Origin: Rhodobacterales bacterium | GTDB taxonomy: Bacteria; Pseudomonadota; Alphaproteobacteria; Rhodobacterales; Rhodobacteraceae | DNA length: 64,000 nt | Direction of reading: 5' to 3' | Assembly (NCBI GenBank): GCA_009993005.1 | Contig: JAACUH010000093.1 | Location: forward strand, 1-64,000 | Shown here: in pieces, positions 53,096 through 62,804 of the stretch | Position numbering within the stretch: the stretch's first letter is position 1 | How the letters are laid out: each line of letters begins with the position of its first letter | The notes under the pieces: model-generated | What the model was told of the DNA's origin: nothing | Database searches by the model: none | Seen by the model: only the letters and a program-made list of their open reading frames with translations | Program-made: the position numbers and the translations under genes

Positions 53096-54769
53096 TCAGT
53101 GCGCGTGGCTCTTGTCCCAGTCGCTCTGCTTGGGGAGCTGCTCGAACGTGTGTTCGGGCGGCGGGCAGGGCAGGGTCCATTCCAGCGTGTCGGCGTATTC
53201 GTTCCAGGGGTTGTTCACGTTCACCTTGCGGCCGGCGAGCAGGGTGTAGGTGATCACGCCGATGAAGAACAGGAACGAGGCAAAGGAAAGGAAGGCGCCC
53301 CAGCTCGACACATAGTTCCAGTAGGCAAAGGCCTCGGGGTAGTCGATGTAGCGGCGCGGCATGCCCTGACGGCCAAGGAAGTGCTGCGGAAAGAAGGTCA
53401 TGTTCGCGCCGATGAACATCATCCAGAAGTGCAGCTTGCCCGCCCATTCCGGCGCCATCCGACCCGAGAACTTGGGCAGGTAGAAGTAGATGCCGGCAAA
53501 GATCGCGAACACCGCGCCGAGGCTCATCACATAGTGGAAATGCGCCACGACGTAGTAGCTGTCATGATAGACCCGGTCGATGGCCGCCTGGCTGAGCACG
53601 ATGCCGGTCACGCCGCCGACGGTGAACAGGAAGAGAAAGCCGAACGCCCAGACCATCGGCGTCTTGAACTCGACCGACCCGCCCCACATCGTCGCGATCC
53701 AGGAGAAGATCTTGATGCCGGTGGGCACCGCGATCACCATCGTGGCCAGCATGAAATAGCTCTGCTGTGTCAGCGACAGGCCCACGGTGTACATGTGGTG
53801 CGCCCAGACGACAAAGCCCAGCACGCCGATGGCGACCATCGCATAGACCATCGGCAGGTAGCCAAAGATCGGCTTGCGCGAAAAGGTCGAGATCACGTGG
53901 CTGATGATCCCGAAGCCGGGGATGATGATGATATACACTTCCGGGTGGCCAAAGAACCACAGGATGTGCTGGTAGAGGATCGGGTCGCCGCCACCTGCGG
54001 GCTGGAAGAAGGCGGTGTCGAAGTTCCGGTCGGTCAGCAGCATCGTGATCGCGCCCGCGAGCACCGGCAGCGCCAGCAGGATCATCCAGGCGGTGACGAA
54101 GATCGACCAGGCAAACAGCGGCACCTTGTGCAGCGTCATGCCCGGCGCGCGCATGTTGAGAAAGGTCGTGATCATGTTGATCGCGCCCAGGATCGACGAG
54201 GCCCCCGACAGGTGGACCGCAAAGATCGCGAGGTCCATCGAGTAGCCGCCCTCGTTGGTGGACAGCGGCGGATAGAGCACCCAGCCCACGCCCGACCCCA
54301 ACTGCCCGTTGCCGCCCGGCGCCAGCATCGAGGCGACACCCAGCGCCGTGCCCGCGACGAACATCCAGTAGGACAGGTTGTTCATCCGCGGAAAGGCCAT
54401 GTCGGGCGCGCCGATCTGCAGCGGCATCAGGTAGTTGCCAAAGCCGCCGAACAGCGCCGGAATGACGACGAAGAACATCATCAGCACGCCGTGATAGGTG
54501 ATCATCACGTTCCACAGATGGCCGTTGGGCGAACAGGTCTGGGTCGCGTCGGCGATGAAGCGCGCGCCTTCCAGACACATGTATTGCACGCCCGGCTCCA
54601 TCAGCTCGAGCCGCATATAGACGGTGAAACAGACCGAAATGAAGCCCACGACACCGGCCGTGAACAGGTAGAGGATCCCGATGTCCTTGTGGTTGGTGGA
54701 CATGAACCAGCGGGTGAAAAAGCCCCGCTTGTCGTGATGGTCCTGCCCGTGGATGGCGGCGTCTGCCAT
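53096..54769 (-). CDS. ctaD: Cytochrome c oxidase subunit I (aa3 type)
   Basis: Catalytic subunit of the heme-copper oxidase in the inner membrane, 557 residues with twelve expected helices. The copper and heme centre motifs are visible: [17 protein letters not shown] (CuB His and the cross-linked Tyr of the family) and [11 protein letters not shown] (further His ligands). [19 protein letters not shown] carries heme a and a3 His. The D and K channel segments ([13 protein letters not shown] and neighbours) are present. The ATG at 54769 follows GGAGACAG. Subunits II and III are not in the window, as is common for ctaD in this group. A promoter (54841-54869) and terminator flank it. Confidence 0.97.
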   Translation of the reverse strand: MADAAIHGQDHHDKRGFFTRWFMSTNHKDIGILYLFTAGVVGFISVCFTVYMRLELMEPGVQYMCLEGARFIADATQTCSPNGHLWNVMITYHGVLMMFFVVIPALFGGFGNYLMPLQIGAPDMAFPRMNNLSYWMFVAGTALGVASMLAPGGNGQLGSGVGWVLYPPLSTNEGGYSMDLAIFAVHLSGASSILGAINMITTFLNMRAPGMTLHKVPLFAWSIFVTAWMILLALPVLAGAITMLLTDRNFDTAFFQPAGGGDPILYQHILWFFGHPEVYIIIIPGFGIISHVISTFSRKPIFGYLPMVYAMVAIGVLGFVVWAHHMYTVGLSLTQQSYFMLATMVIAVPTGIKIFSWIATMWGGSVEFKTPMVWAFGFLFLFTVGGVTGIVLSQAAIDRVYHDSYYVVAHFHYVMSLGAVFAIFAGIYFYLPKFSGRMAPEWAGKLHFWMMFIGANMTFFPQHFLGRQGMPRRYIDYPEAFAYWNYVSSWGAFLSFASFLFFIGVITYTLLAGRKVNVNNPWNEYADTLEWTLPCPPPEHTFEQLPKQSDWDKSHAH

Positions 54770-54840
54770 GTGGCTGTCTCCGAGTTGGCTACACATTGGG
54801 GAATCCCGGACCGGTCGGCCCGGATTTCCTCTTGCGATAG

Positions 54841-54869
54841 GTTGTAGAGGGTCGGCCGGCGGTGAGCAA
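54841..54869 (-). promoter_or_regulatory. Putative ctaD promoter
   Basis: On the minus strand, TTGCTC (54869-54864) and TACAAC (54846-54841) are 17 bases apart. The start codon lies about 70 bases downstream, leaving a short leader. Confidence 0.4.
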
Positions 54870-54913
54870 TATTCGAACTGCCGTGCGGGCTGGGTTAAAT
54901 TGGCGCAGCCGGA

Positions 54914-55615
54914 TCAGTCCGCGCCGGTGGGTCCATCGCCCCCGCCGGTGGCTGCGGCGGGCCGCGCGCCCATCACCCGCGCAAAGCTCGCCCGCAGCGC
55001 GACGTCGAGGTCGGCCATCGTGACCGGCAGGCCCAGATCGACCAGGCTGGTGACGCCATGCCCGGTGATGCCGCAAGGCACGATCCCGTCGAAATGCGAC
55101 AGGTCGGGGTCGAGGTTCACCGACAGGCCGTGGAACGACACCCATTTGCGCAGCCGGATGCCGATCGCCGCGATCTTGTCCTCGCGCGGGGTGCCGTCGG
55201 GCAGGGGCGGCTTGTCCGGCCGCGCGACCCAGACGCCGACGCGGTCCGGCCGGATTTCGCCGCGCAGGCCAAAGCTGGCCAGCGCGTCGATCACCCAGGC
55301 TTCGAGGTCGCGCACGAAACAGCGCACATCGCGCCCGCGCGCCCCCACGTCGAGCATCACATAGACGACGCGCTGCCCCGGCCCGTGATAGGTGTATTGC
55401 CCGCCGCGTTTCGCCTGATGCACCGGAAAGCGGTCGGGATCGGTCAGGTCGGCCGGCTTTGCGCTGGTGCCCGCGGTATAGAGCGGCGGATGTTCGAGCA
55501 GCCAGATGGCCTCGGGCGCGGTGCCGGCTGCGATGGCCTCGGCGCGCGCCTCCATCCAGGCCACCGCCTGGGCATAATCGGTGAGGCCGTCGGTGATGAT
55601 CCACTCCGGCATCAT
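54914..55615 (-). CDS. lipB: Octanoyltransferase LipB
   Basis: Enzyme transferring octanoyl groups from acyl carrier protein to lipoyl domains, the first step of lipoate attachment; 233 residues. Motifs are [17 protein letters not shown], the catalytic-site block [40 protein letters not shown] with the Lys, and [13 protein letters not shown] with the nucleophile Cys. The ATG at 55615 overlaps the stop of the LytTR gene (ATGA); an ATG one codon later is also possible. This makes lipB translation depend on the regulator gene upstream. The frame stays open upstream only by chance. Confidence 0.95.
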   Translation of the reverse strand: MMPEWIITDGLTDYAQAVAWMEARAEAIAAGTAPEAIWLLEHPPLYTAGTSAKPADLTDPDRFPVHQAKRGGQYTYHGPGQRVVYVMLDVGARGRDVRCFVRDLEAWVIDALASFGLRGEIRPDRVGVWVARPDKPPLPDGTPREDKIAAIGIRLRKWVSFHGLSVNLDPDLSHFDGIVPCGITGHGVTSLVDLGLPVTMADLDVALRASFARVMGARPAAATGGGDGPTGAD

Positions 55616-56433
55616 GCGACGTTCTCGTCCGCAGCGGCGGCGGCCGCGTCGCGCAGCAATCCGGCGGCGGTGACGGCGGGCAGGTAGGTGCGGCTCACCG
55701 GCACATGGCGTCCGTCCGAAAGCACCAGCGTCGCGGTTTCGCCATGCAGGCGCGCACTGCGGACATGGGCCACGGCGACCCAATGCGACCGGTGCACTTG
55801 CAGGCCCGGCTCTGGCGCGGCCTCCCGGATCGCGTCGCGCAGGCGCATCAGCAGCATGTCCTGACCCTCGGTCGTGATCACCTCGACATAGTGGTCCTGC
55901 ACGCGCAACGCCACCAGTCCGCCGCGCCGGTCCGGCGGCAGGCGGTCGATCAGTTGCGCCTGCCGGGCGTCCGGCGTCTTGCGTGACCTCGCGTCGCGAT
56001 ATTCGGCCAGCGCATGGAGCCCGTTGACGACCAGCGCCACAAGCACCGTAAAGCCGAGCACGGCGGCAGGCGAGGACAGCGCCCGCGTGGTCTCGCTGAA
56101 GAGCCAGTCGTTGATGATGATGAGCAGCCCTCCGGCCACAAGGCCATTGATCATGCCGGTGACGACGGCGGTTCCCGCATAGCCCAGCCGGGTCGGGCGC
56201 AACTGCGGGTTGAGCGTATCCGTCACGGCCGTGCCGATGGCGTAGATGCCGAACACCAGCAGCCCCCAGTAGCACAGCCGTGCCGGCAGCGAGAGCAGCG
56301 CGAGCGTCTCGAACGGGCCGGACAGGCCGAGCACAAGCGTGATGCCGGCCTGACTGCCCAGCACGAGCGGGGAGGCGAGGTGTTCGCTGATTGCGCGACG
56401 CACGGCGGGGGTCAGCAATCTGGTCAAGTACAT
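55612..56433 (-). CDS. Membrane-bound LytTR-type transcriptional regulator
   Basis: Protein of 273 residues from the ATG at 56433 ([15 protein letters not shown]). Four hydrophobic helices occupy about residues 20-145: [55 protein letters not shown] and [22 protein letters not shown]-terminal LytTR DNA-binding domain follows (about 165-260), with [34 protein letters not shown] and the final [13 protein letters not shown]. There is no receiver domain; the membrane part may sense an envelope or lipid signal. It is translationally coupled to lipB. LytTR regulators with a helix bundle instead of a receiver are known but less common. Confidence 0.85.
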   Translation of the reverse strand: MYLTRLLTPAVRRAISEHLASPLVLGSQAGITLVLGLSGPFETLALLSLPARLCYWGLLVFGIYAIGTAVTDTLNPQLRPTRLGYAGTAVVTGMINGLVAGGLLIIINDWLFSETTRALSSPAAVLGFTVLVALVVNGLHALAEYRDARSRKTPDARQAQLIDRLPPDRRGGLVALRVQDHYVEVITTEGQDMLLMRLRDAIREAAPEPGLQVHRSHWVAVAHVRSARLHGETATLVLSDGRHVPVSRTYLPAVTAAGLLRDAAAAAADENVA

Positions 56434-56583
56434 TCCGATACGGCGGGGCACGATACTGGTTTCACAGGCAGGTTCGAAGGCGAGTAGGGTGGCATTAACA
56501 CGCCCCAAAGGACATTGCCCAGCGTCAACCGGTCGGATCCGCAGCATGGGCCGATCAATTCTTGGCAAAGGCACCGCACCCCC

Positions 56584-56612
56584 TTGGCATCGGCTGCGCC
56601 CTCGTCTATAGG
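56584..56612 (+). promoter_or_regulatory. Probable tRNA-Leu promoter
   Basis: TTGGCA (56584-56589), 17-base spacer and TATAGG (56607-56612), about 27 bases before the tRNA. Confidence 0.65.
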
Positions 56613-56638
56613 CCCTCCAGCCTACCAGGTTGACACGT

Positions 56639-56725
56639 GCGGATGTGGCGGAATTGGTAGACGCGCAGCGTTGAGGTCGCTGTGGGGTAACACCCGTGAA
56701 GGTTCGAGTCCTTTCATCCGCACCA
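56639..56725 (+). tRNA. tRNA-Leu (anticodon GAG)
   Basis: An 87-base tRNA with encoded CCA. The acceptor stem is GCGGATG paired with CATCCGC. The D arm carries the GG dinucleotide, and the anticodon stem-loop is CAGCG TTGAGGT CGCTG, giving anticodon GAG. A long variable arm (type II) fits leucine, and the T arm contains GGTTCGAGTCC. The discriminator is A, as expected for Leu. A promoter with 17-base spacing lies upstream. No integrase or duplicated 3' end was seen, so it does not look like an occupied integration site. Confidence 0.96.
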
Positions 56726-56833
56726 GCCATCCCCATCAAGACGGCCTGTCCCGGAACGATGCGTTTTGTGTCGAATTGCAGGTAGTCACGCCTGATCGTG
56801 TTAACCCTGTATTGGCGGTCCGCGTCCTAGCAC

Positions 56834-56869
56834 TGACCCTCGCATGGGTCACACCGGGGCTTTCCCCGG
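56834..56869 (+). other. Two hairpins in the RTX gene leader
   Basis: TGACCC (56834-56839) / GGGTCA (56846-56851) and CCGGGG (56854-56859) / CCCCGG (56864-56869) stand in tandem 22 bases before the RTX start codon. They could stabilise the long message or control its translation. No T-run follows. Confidence 0.5.
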
Positions 56870-56891
56870 CGTTCAGCGGGACAGACGGCAG

Positions 56892-59800
56892 ATGGCGACG
56901 ATCGACGGCACCGGTGGCAACGACACGATCTTCAGCTGGTCGGACGGTGACACCTTTTATCTGAACAGCGGTGACGACAGCCTGAGTGCTGGTGGCGGCA
57001 ATGACACGGTCTATGCCAGCGATGGCAATGACACTGTCTTTGGTGACTACGGCAATGACGAGCTTCATGGTGAGGCAGGCAATGATTCGCTGCGTGGCAA
57101 TGTCGGCAATGACACAATCTTTGGTGGCGGCGGCGACGACACCGTGCGCGCCGGGTCGGATAACGACACCGTCCATGGCGGGGATGGCAATGACAGCCTG
57201 CATGGCGAAAGCGGCAACGACACCGTTTATGGGGACGCTGGCAACGATTCTGTCCTCGGCGGCACCGGGAAAGACATTCTTTTTGGCGGCACCGATTCTG
57301 ACACGCTCTATGGCCACGAGAATGATGATACCCTCTACGGTGATGCCGGCGGCGACACGCTATTTGGTGGGTCGGGCTATGACCGGCTGTTTGGCGGGGA
57401 CGGCAATGATGTCCTGGTCGATGACTCGGACGTCTATGGTGACGCCTTTGGCGGCGCGGGCGACGATACCATCACGCAAGGGGCGTTCGGTGACGACTGG
57501 GCCTATGGCGGCAGCGGCAACGACACCATCGATACCGGCGCCGGCAGCGACCTGGCCTATGGCGGCACGGGCGATGACCGGCTGATCGGCAATGACGGTG
57601 ATGACGTTCTGCATGGTGATGATGGTGCCGACAGTATCACGGGCGACGCCGGGGCGGATGTGCTCTACGGCGGGTTGGGCAACGACCGGATCGACGGCGG
57701 GAGCGGCTCTGACGTCATCTATGGCGACACCATCAGCCTGGACCCGATGTTCTTTGGCTCGACCACGGGCGAAGCGGTCAGCAACAGCTTTGTCAATTCC
57801 ACCGCCTATGCGGTCGATGTCTATTTCATCGACAGCTCGGGCACGCCGCTCTTGCTGATGACCGTTCCGGCCAATACCACGGTCAATTATGCCAGCAACA
57901 TCGGGCATAACTACTACGTCACCGCCGCCGGCAGCCCGACACCGCTGTCGGTCTATTCGGTCGATGAGGCCGGTGCCTACACCTTTTCGTCGATGGCCGA
58001 CGACAGCCTGACGGGCGGCAGCGGCGATGACACGATACATGGCGAGACCGGCAACGATGTCATATCCGGCGGCGACGGGACCGACACGATCTACGGCGGC
58101 GACGGCAACGACACGCTTCATGGCGACGGCGGCAACGATACCGTCTTTGGCGGCGATGGCGACGATGTCATCGGCGGTTTCGGCGCCGAGGGCGCGGGCA
58201 ATGACGTGCTCTATGGCGGTGCCGGCAATGACACAATCATCGGTGGCGGCGAGGATGACATCCTTTATGGCGGCGACGGCAATGACGTCCTGTCGGGCGG
58301 GATCGGGGCCGATACGCTGTATGGCGAGGCCGGGGCTGATCTGTTTCTCATCACCGACGATCACCAGAGCGATGTGATTTTCGGCGGCGAGGCAGGCCTC
58401 GACAACGATTTCATCGCCTTTGCCAACTATCTCGGGACGCTTGGCTATGTCGTCACCTTTACCGGCAATGAGGCCGGGAGCTATTCCTACGCCGGCATCG
58501 GCGCCACCGGCACCTTTGTCGAGATCGAGGGTCTCTACGGGTCTGACTATGCCGACATCGTCGATATGGCGGCCAGCAACAGCGCCCAGACCGTCTATGG
58601 CAATGCCGGGGACGACACCGTCATAGGTGGGGGCGGTGACGATGTGATCGGCGGCGGGTCGGGCAATGATCTGCTCGACGGCGGGTCTGGCAATGACAGC
58701 CTCTATGGTTCCTCCGGGAACGACATGATCGAGGGCGATTCAGGGGACGATGTCCTCTATGGCGGCACCGGTTCGGATACGATCGGCGGCGGCACGGGCG
58801 ATGACCACCTTTTTGGTGGCGAGGGCGACGACATCGTTGACGGCGATGCGGGCAATGACGTCATCTACTCCGACGCCGGCAACGATCTCCTCATTGGCGG
58901 CGACGACCGCGACACCTTCAGCTTTGGCGACAATTTCGGCACCGATACCGTGTTCGGTGGCGATGGCGGCGACAACGTCGATACGCTGGCCTTTCAGGAT
59001 TCGACCAGCGGCGTCACCACCACCTTTGACGGCAGCGGCAGCGGCACTGCCACCACCAACACCGGCACCGTCACCTTTTCCCGGATCGAAGTATTCGAGG
59101 GCAGCGCGCAGGCCGACACTTTCGACGCGACCAATGCGACGCAGGGCGTCACCTATATCGACAGCGGCGGCGCGGATGTGCTGCAAGGCTCTGCCTTTGA
59201 CGACAGTTTTCAGGGCGGCGCGAACGCCGACAACCAGTCGGTGGACGGGCAGGGCGGCAATGACGTCATCATCACCGGCGCGGGCAACGACACCCTGCGC
59301 GGTGGCGCCGGAGATGATACGCTGACCAGCGGGGCGGGCAACGACAGCATTGCGCTCGACCAGGGCGGCGGCGCGGATGTCGTGACCGACTTTGACATGG
59401 CCGACACCGATGGCGACGGGTTCACCAACGACCAGATCGACGTGAGCGCGCTGGTCAACGGCACGGGCGGGCCGGTCACGGCCCGGGATGTGGTGGTGAG
59501 CGATGACGGTTCCGGCAATGCGCTGCTGACCTTTCCGGGCGGTGAGACGCTGCTGTTGCAGGGGGTTGCCCCCAGCCAGCTCAACACCGCGGCCAAGCTC
59601 TATTCGGCGGGCATCCCCTGCCTTACCGCCGGCACGATGGTCCTGACCCCCACCGGCGAGGTTCCGGTCGAGGTGCTTCGCCCGGGCGATCTGGTCGTGA
59701 CCCGCGACAACGGCCCGCAGCCGCTGGTCTGGACCGGCGAGCGCCGGATCGACCCCGCGACGCTGGCCGCCCATCCGGCACTGGCGCCGGTGCGCATCGG

Positions 59801-60311
59801 CCGCGGCTTTGCGGGTTGCGAACGCGGCGCGCTGGTGTCGCCGCAGCATGCCGTCCTGCTGCGCCGCTCCGCCGGGGCGACCGGGCGAGGCGGCGACGAG
59901 GTGCTGGTGCGCGCCACGCATCTGGCGCGGCTGCGCGGCGGGCAGGTGCGCCTGGCGCATAATGTGCGCGACCTGCGCTATGTCCACCTGATGTTCGAGA
60001 GCCACCAGATCATCTACGGCAATGGTCTGCCGAGCGAGAGCTTCTATCCCGGCCCCTGGGGTCTGGCCCTGCTCGACCCGGCGGCGCAACTGTCGGTGGC
60101 CCGGCTGTTGCCCGACCTCGCACGACTGGGGGCGGCGGTGGCCTATGGCCCGCCGGTGCGGCAGGTGCTCGCCTTCTCGCAATTGCCGCCGAGCCTGGCG
60201 GAATTGAGCGCGGGTGTGGGATTTGGCCCGGGCAACCGCACTCTCGGCAGCAGGATAAAATTCGGTTTGCGGCCAAAGGGCAGGCAATCGGCCCGGACTT
60301 CGGCGCTCTGA
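56892..60311 (+). CDS. RTX calcium-binding protein with embedded VHL-beta-like module and C-terminal Hint domain
   Basis: Acidic protein of 1139 residues. The ATG at 56892 follows GACGGCAG. Residues 1-290, 370-620 and 620-900 are hemolysin-type nonapeptide repeats (GGxGxDxLx pattern, many GNDTI/GDDTL units) that bind calcium and promote type I secretion. They are interrupted at about residues 290-370 by a module starting at [20 protein letters not shown]. From Cys910 ([20 protein letters not shown]) a Hint_2 domain follows, with [12 protein letters not shown] (His) near residue 978, then a tail. Hint domains self-cleave. There is no N-terminal signal peptide and no ABC/HlyD exporter nearby. 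It is probably a secreted surface protein. Confidence 0.9.
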   Translation: MATIDGTGGNDTIFSWSDGDTFYLNSGDDSLSAGGGNDTVYASDGNDTVFGDYGNDELHGEAGNDSLRGNVGNDTIFGGGGDDTVRAGSDNDTVHGGDGNDSLHGESGNDTVYGDAGNDSVLGGTGKDILFGGTDSDTLYGHENDDTLYGDAGGDTLFGGSGYDRLFGGDGNDVLVDDSDVYGDAFGGAGDDTITQGAFGDDWAYGGSGNDTIDTGAGSDLAYGGTGDDRLIGNDGDDVLHGDDGADSITGDAGADVLYGGLGNDRIDGGSGSDVIYGDTISLDPMFFGSTTGEAVSNSFVNSTAYAVDVYFIDSSGTPLLLMTVPANTTVNYASNIGHNYYVTAAGSPTPLSVYSVDEAGAYTFSSMADDSLTGGSGDDTIHGETGNDVISGGDGTDTIYGGDGNDTLHGDGGNDTVFGGDGDDVIGGFGAEGAGNDVLYGGAGNDTIIGGGEDDILYGGDGNDVLSGGIGADTLYGEAGADLFLITDDHQSDVIFGGEAGLDNDFIAFANYLGTLGYVVTFTGNEAGSYSYAGIGATGTFVEIEGLYGSDYADIVDMAASNSAQTVYGNAGDDTVIGGGGDDVIGGGSGNDLLDGGSGNDSLYGSSGNDMIEGDSGDDVLYGGTGSDTIGGGTGDDHLFGGEGDDIVDGDAGNDVIYSDAGNDLLIGGDDRDTFSFGDNFGTDTVFGGDGGDNVDTLAFQDSTSGVTTTFDGSGSGTATTNTGTVTFSRIEVFEGSAQADTFDATNATQGVTYIDSGGADVLQGSAFDDSFQGGANADNQSVDGQGGNDVIITGAGNDTLRGGAGDDTLTSGAGNDSIALDQGGGADVVTDFDMADTDGDGFTNDQIDVSALVNGTGGPVTARDVVVSDDGSGNALLTFPGGETLLLQGVAPSQLNTAAKLYSAGIPCLTAGTMVLTPTGEVPVEVLRPGDLVVTRDNGPQPLVWTGERRIDPATLAAHPALAPVRIGRGFAGCERGALVSPQHAVLLRRSAGATGRGGDEVLVRATHLARLRGGQVRLAHNVRDLRYVHLMFESHQIIYGNGLPSESFYPGPWGLALLDPAAQLSVARLLPDLARLGAAVAYGPPVRQVLAFSQLPPSLAELSAGVGFGPGNRTLGSRIKFGLRPKGRQSARTSAL

Positions 60312-60364
60312 TCGCCTGAATGCGTCATGTTAACGCAAACCCGGCAATCTGCCCTGCGGGGAGG

Positions 60365-60393
60365 TTGCAGCCGGGCGCGCGGTTTGCTTTAGT
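60365..60393 (+). promoter_or_regulatory. Probable promoter of the ABC importer operon
   Basis: TTGCAG (60365-60370), 17-base spacer, TTTAGT (60388-60393), with the first gene beginning about 52 bases later. Confidence 0.45.
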
Positions 60394-60445
60394 CTGTCGC
60401 ATGAGACGTGCAGCGTGAACTGCCGCGAAATCAGGGGGTGTCGGT

Positions 60446-61549
60446 TTGGCTCATGCCACGACAGAAGCCGCGTTCGTATCCTTCGAACGCGTCCAGAAAA
60501 GTTATGACGGCACGACGCTTGTCGTGAAAGACCTCAATCTTTCGATCCCGAGGGGTGAGTTCCTCACCATGCTGGGACCGTCAGGGTCGGGCAAGACGAC
60601 CTGCCTGATGATGCTCGCGGGGTTCGAAACCGCGACCACCGGCGAGATCCGGCTCGCCGGCCAGCCGATCAACAACATCCCGCCGCACAAGCGCGGCATC
60701 GGCATGGTGTTCCAAAACTACGCGCTGTTCCCGCATATGACCGTGGCCGAAAACCTCGCCTTTCCGCTCGAGGTGCGCAAACTGGGCAAGTCCGAGCGTG
60801 ACGCCAAGGTGCGCCGCGCGCTTGACATGGTGCAGATGGGCGATTTCGGCGGGCGGCGGCCGGCGCAGCTTTCGGGGGGGCAGCAGCAGCGCGTGGCGCT
60901 CGCCCGCGCGCTGGTGTTCGAGCCCGAGCTGGTGCTGATGGACGAGCCGCTCGGCGCGCTCGACAAGCAGTTGCGCGAACACATGCAGTTCGAGATCAAG
61001 CATATCGCCGACAATCTGGGCATCACGGTCGTCTATGTGACGCATGACCAGACCGAGGCGCTGACCATGTCCGACCGGGTGGCGGTGTTCAACGATGGCC
61101 GCATCCAGCAGCTTGCCCCGCCCGACCAGCTCTACGAGGCGCCGCAGAACAGCTTTGTCGCGCAATTCATCGGGGAAAACAACACCTTGACCGGTGAGGT
61201 CAGGGGCATGGGCGACGGCACCTGCATCGTGCGGCTCGACAGCGGCGACGTGATCGACGCGATGCCGGTCAATGTCAGCCGCATCGGCGAGCGCACGCAG
61301 GTGTCGATCCGGCCGGAACGGGTAGAGTTCAACAAGGCCCGCCTGCGCGAGGGGGCGCATACGCTGCGCGCCGAGGTGCTCGAGTTCATCTACATGGGCG
61401 ACATCTTCCGCACCCGCCTGCGGGTGGCGGGCAGCGACAATTTCATCATCAAGACGCGCAACGCACCCGATCAGGTGCGCCTGCAACCCGGCCAGCAGAT
61501 CGAGATCGGCTGGTTGCCAGAGGACTGCCGCGCGCTCGACGCGCCATAG
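60446..61549 (+). CDS. ABC transporter ATP-binding protein, PotA type
   Basis: Energy-coupling subunit of a polyamine or similar importer, 367 residues. It starts at a TTG (60446) with AGGGGG seven bases upstream. Walker A is GPSGSGKTTCL, the Q-loop FQNYALFPHM, the signature LSGGQQQRVALARAL and Walker B LVLMDEPLGALD, with the H-loop VTHDQTEAL. The C-terminal TOBE domain (about 280-360) carries SIRPERVEF. It leads an operon with a periplasmic binding protein (45 bases) and a permease. Putrescine/spermidine is the usual substrate of this family, but opine or iron uptake cannot be excluded. Confidence 0.93.
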   Translation: MAHATTEAAFVSFERVQKSYDGTTLVVKDLNLSIPRGEFLTMLGPSGSGKTTCLMMLAGFETATTGEIRLAGQPINNIPPHKRGIGMVFQNYALFPHMTVAENLAFPLEVRKLGKSERDAKVRRALDMVQMGDFGGRRPAQLSGGQQQRVALARALVFEPELVLMDEPLGALDKQLREHMQFEIKHIADNLGITVVYVTHDQTEALTMSDRVAVFNDGRIQQLAPPDQLYEAPQNSFVAQFIGENNTLTGEVRGMGDGTCIVRLDSGDVIDAMPVNVSRIGERTQVSIRPERVEFNKARLREGAHTLRAEVLEFIYMGDIFRTRLRVAGSDNFIIKTRNAPDQVRLQPGQQIEIGWLPEDCRALDAP

Positions 61550-61594
61550 CGCCGAGGCGCGGACCGACGACCAACCATAACAGGGAGAACTGCG

Positions 61595-62728
61595 ATGAAA
61601 CTGAAACATATCCTTGGCGCTACCGCGCTGACGCTGCTGCCGCTCGCGGCCAGCATGACCGCCGCGCAGGACCTGCCGGAGTGCGAGAACTGCGCCGACA
61701 GCATGGTGCTGATGTCCTGGGGCGGTGCCTATCAGGCCAGCCAGCTTGCCGCCTATGCCGCGCCCTACAGCGCGCTGACCGGCGTCACCATCACCTGGGA
61801 CGAAAGCAGCAACGAAGCGATTGCCAAGCTGCGCGCCGCGCAAGAGGCCGGCAACATGACCTATGACCTCGTCGATGCCGAAGGCCCCGACAGCCAGCGC
61901 GCCTGCGACGAGGGCCTCGCCGTCGAGATCGATTTTGATACCGCGCTGGCCCCCGGCGCCGATGGCTCGACGCCGACCGACGACTTCGGCCCGTCGCTGA
62001 TCAACGACTGCTTTGTGCCGCAGATCGTGTTCTCGACCACCTTCGGCTATCGCAACGATGTCGCGGCCTGGAACGGCGCGGTGCCCGACAGCCTCTGCGC
62101 GATCTTCGACCTCGAGACCTTCCCGGGCATGCGCTCGCTCGAAAGCCGGCCAAAGAAGAACCTCGAATGGGCGCTGCTCTGCGACGGCGTCGCGCAGGAT
62201 GATCTCTATGACGTGCTCTCGACCCCCGAGGGCGTGGACCGCGCGCTGGCCAAGCTCGACACGATCAAGGACAGCGTGATCTGGTGGTCGGCCGGGGCCG
62301 AGACGCCGCAGCGTCTGGCCGATGGCGAGGCGGTGATCGGCTCGACCTACAACGGCCGCCTGTTCTCGGTGATCGAAGAGCAGTCGCAGCCGGTGTCGAT
62401 GCTGTGGGACTGGCAGGTGTTCGACTTTGACGGCTGGATCGTCCCGACGGGTCTGGACGAAGCGCGCATGAACCGGGTGATGCACTTCCTCGCCTTTGCC
62501 ACCGACACGCAGCGTCTGGCGGATCAGGCCAAGTATATCTCTTACGGCCCCGCCCGCGCCTCCTCGCAGCCGCTGGTCAGCACGCATGCCACGCTGGGCA
62601 TCGACATGGCCCAGCACATGCCGACCAACCCCGCGAACCAGCAGAACTTTCTGGTGAACGAGATCGAATGGTGGGCCGACAACCAGGACGAGCTCGACGC
62701 GCGGTTCCAGAACTGGCTGGCACAGTAA
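61595..62728 (+). CDS. Polyamine-type periplasmic binding protein
   Basis: Extracellular solute-binding protein of 377 residues (PotD/PotF-like). A signal peptide MKLKHILGATALTLLPLAAS ends near TAAQD at about residue 27. The PotD-style fold is seen at LMSWGGAYQASQLAAYAAPY (ligand lobe start), VTITWDESSNEAIAKLRAAQ, QIVFSTTFGYRNDVAAWNG, IGSTYNGRLFSVIEEQ (hinge) and DFDGWIVPTGLDEARMNRVM. Four cysteines (ECENCADS, RACDEG, NDCFVPQ and others) are unusual and may form disulfides. It is between the ATPase and permease genes and is followed by a stem-loop. Confidence 0.9.
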   Translation: MKLKHILGATALTLLPLAASMTAAQDLPECENCADSMVLMSWGGAYQASQLAAYAAPYSALTGVTITWDESSNEAIAKLRAAQEAGNMTYDLVDAEGPDSQRACDEGLAVEIDFDTALAPGADGSTPTDDFGPSLINDCFVPQIVFSTTFGYRNDVAAWNGAVPDSLCAIFDLETFPGMRSLESRPKKNLEWALLCDGVAQDDLYDVLSTPEGVDRALAKLDTIKDSVIWWSAGAETPQRLADGEAVIGSTYNGRLFSVIEEQSQPVSMLWDWQVFDFDGWIVPTGLDEARMNRVMHFLAFATDTQRLADQAKYISYGPARASSQPLVSTHATLGIDMAQHMPTNPANQQNFLVNEIEWWADNQDELDARFQNWLAQ

Positions 62729-62748
62729 GCGCGCAGACACGAGGGGAG

Positions 62749-62774
62749 GGGCGGGGCCGGTTGCGGCCCCGCCC
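62749..62774 (+). other. Strong GC hairpin between the binding-protein and permease genes
   Basis: Perfect 11-bp stem GGGCGGGGCCG / CGGCCCCGCCC with a GTTG loop and no T-run. Such intercistronic hairpins in importer operons protect the abundant binding-protein message from 3' decay and lower permease expression; here that is inference. Confidence 0.8.
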
Positions 62775-62804
62775 GGTTTCCGACCGGGACAGGACAAGGC
62801 GCGT

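Noticed and set aside
56639-56725. tRNA-Leu as an occupied integration site for a genomic island carrying the RTX gene
   Set aside because: No integrase and no repeated copy of the tRNA 3' end seen downstream; the flanking genes are ordinary.
56950-59400. Repetitive DNA in the RTX region as a CRISPR-like or satellite array
   Set aside because: Repeats are degenerate at DNA level, in frame, and encode GGxGxDxLx calcium-binding units; there are no spacers.
58740-60287. Long open frame (515 codons) on the minus strand inside the RTX gene
   Set aside because: It is the antisense of GGxGxD repeats, with no ribosome site, no family similarity and an atypical protein composition; a shadow of the RTX gene.
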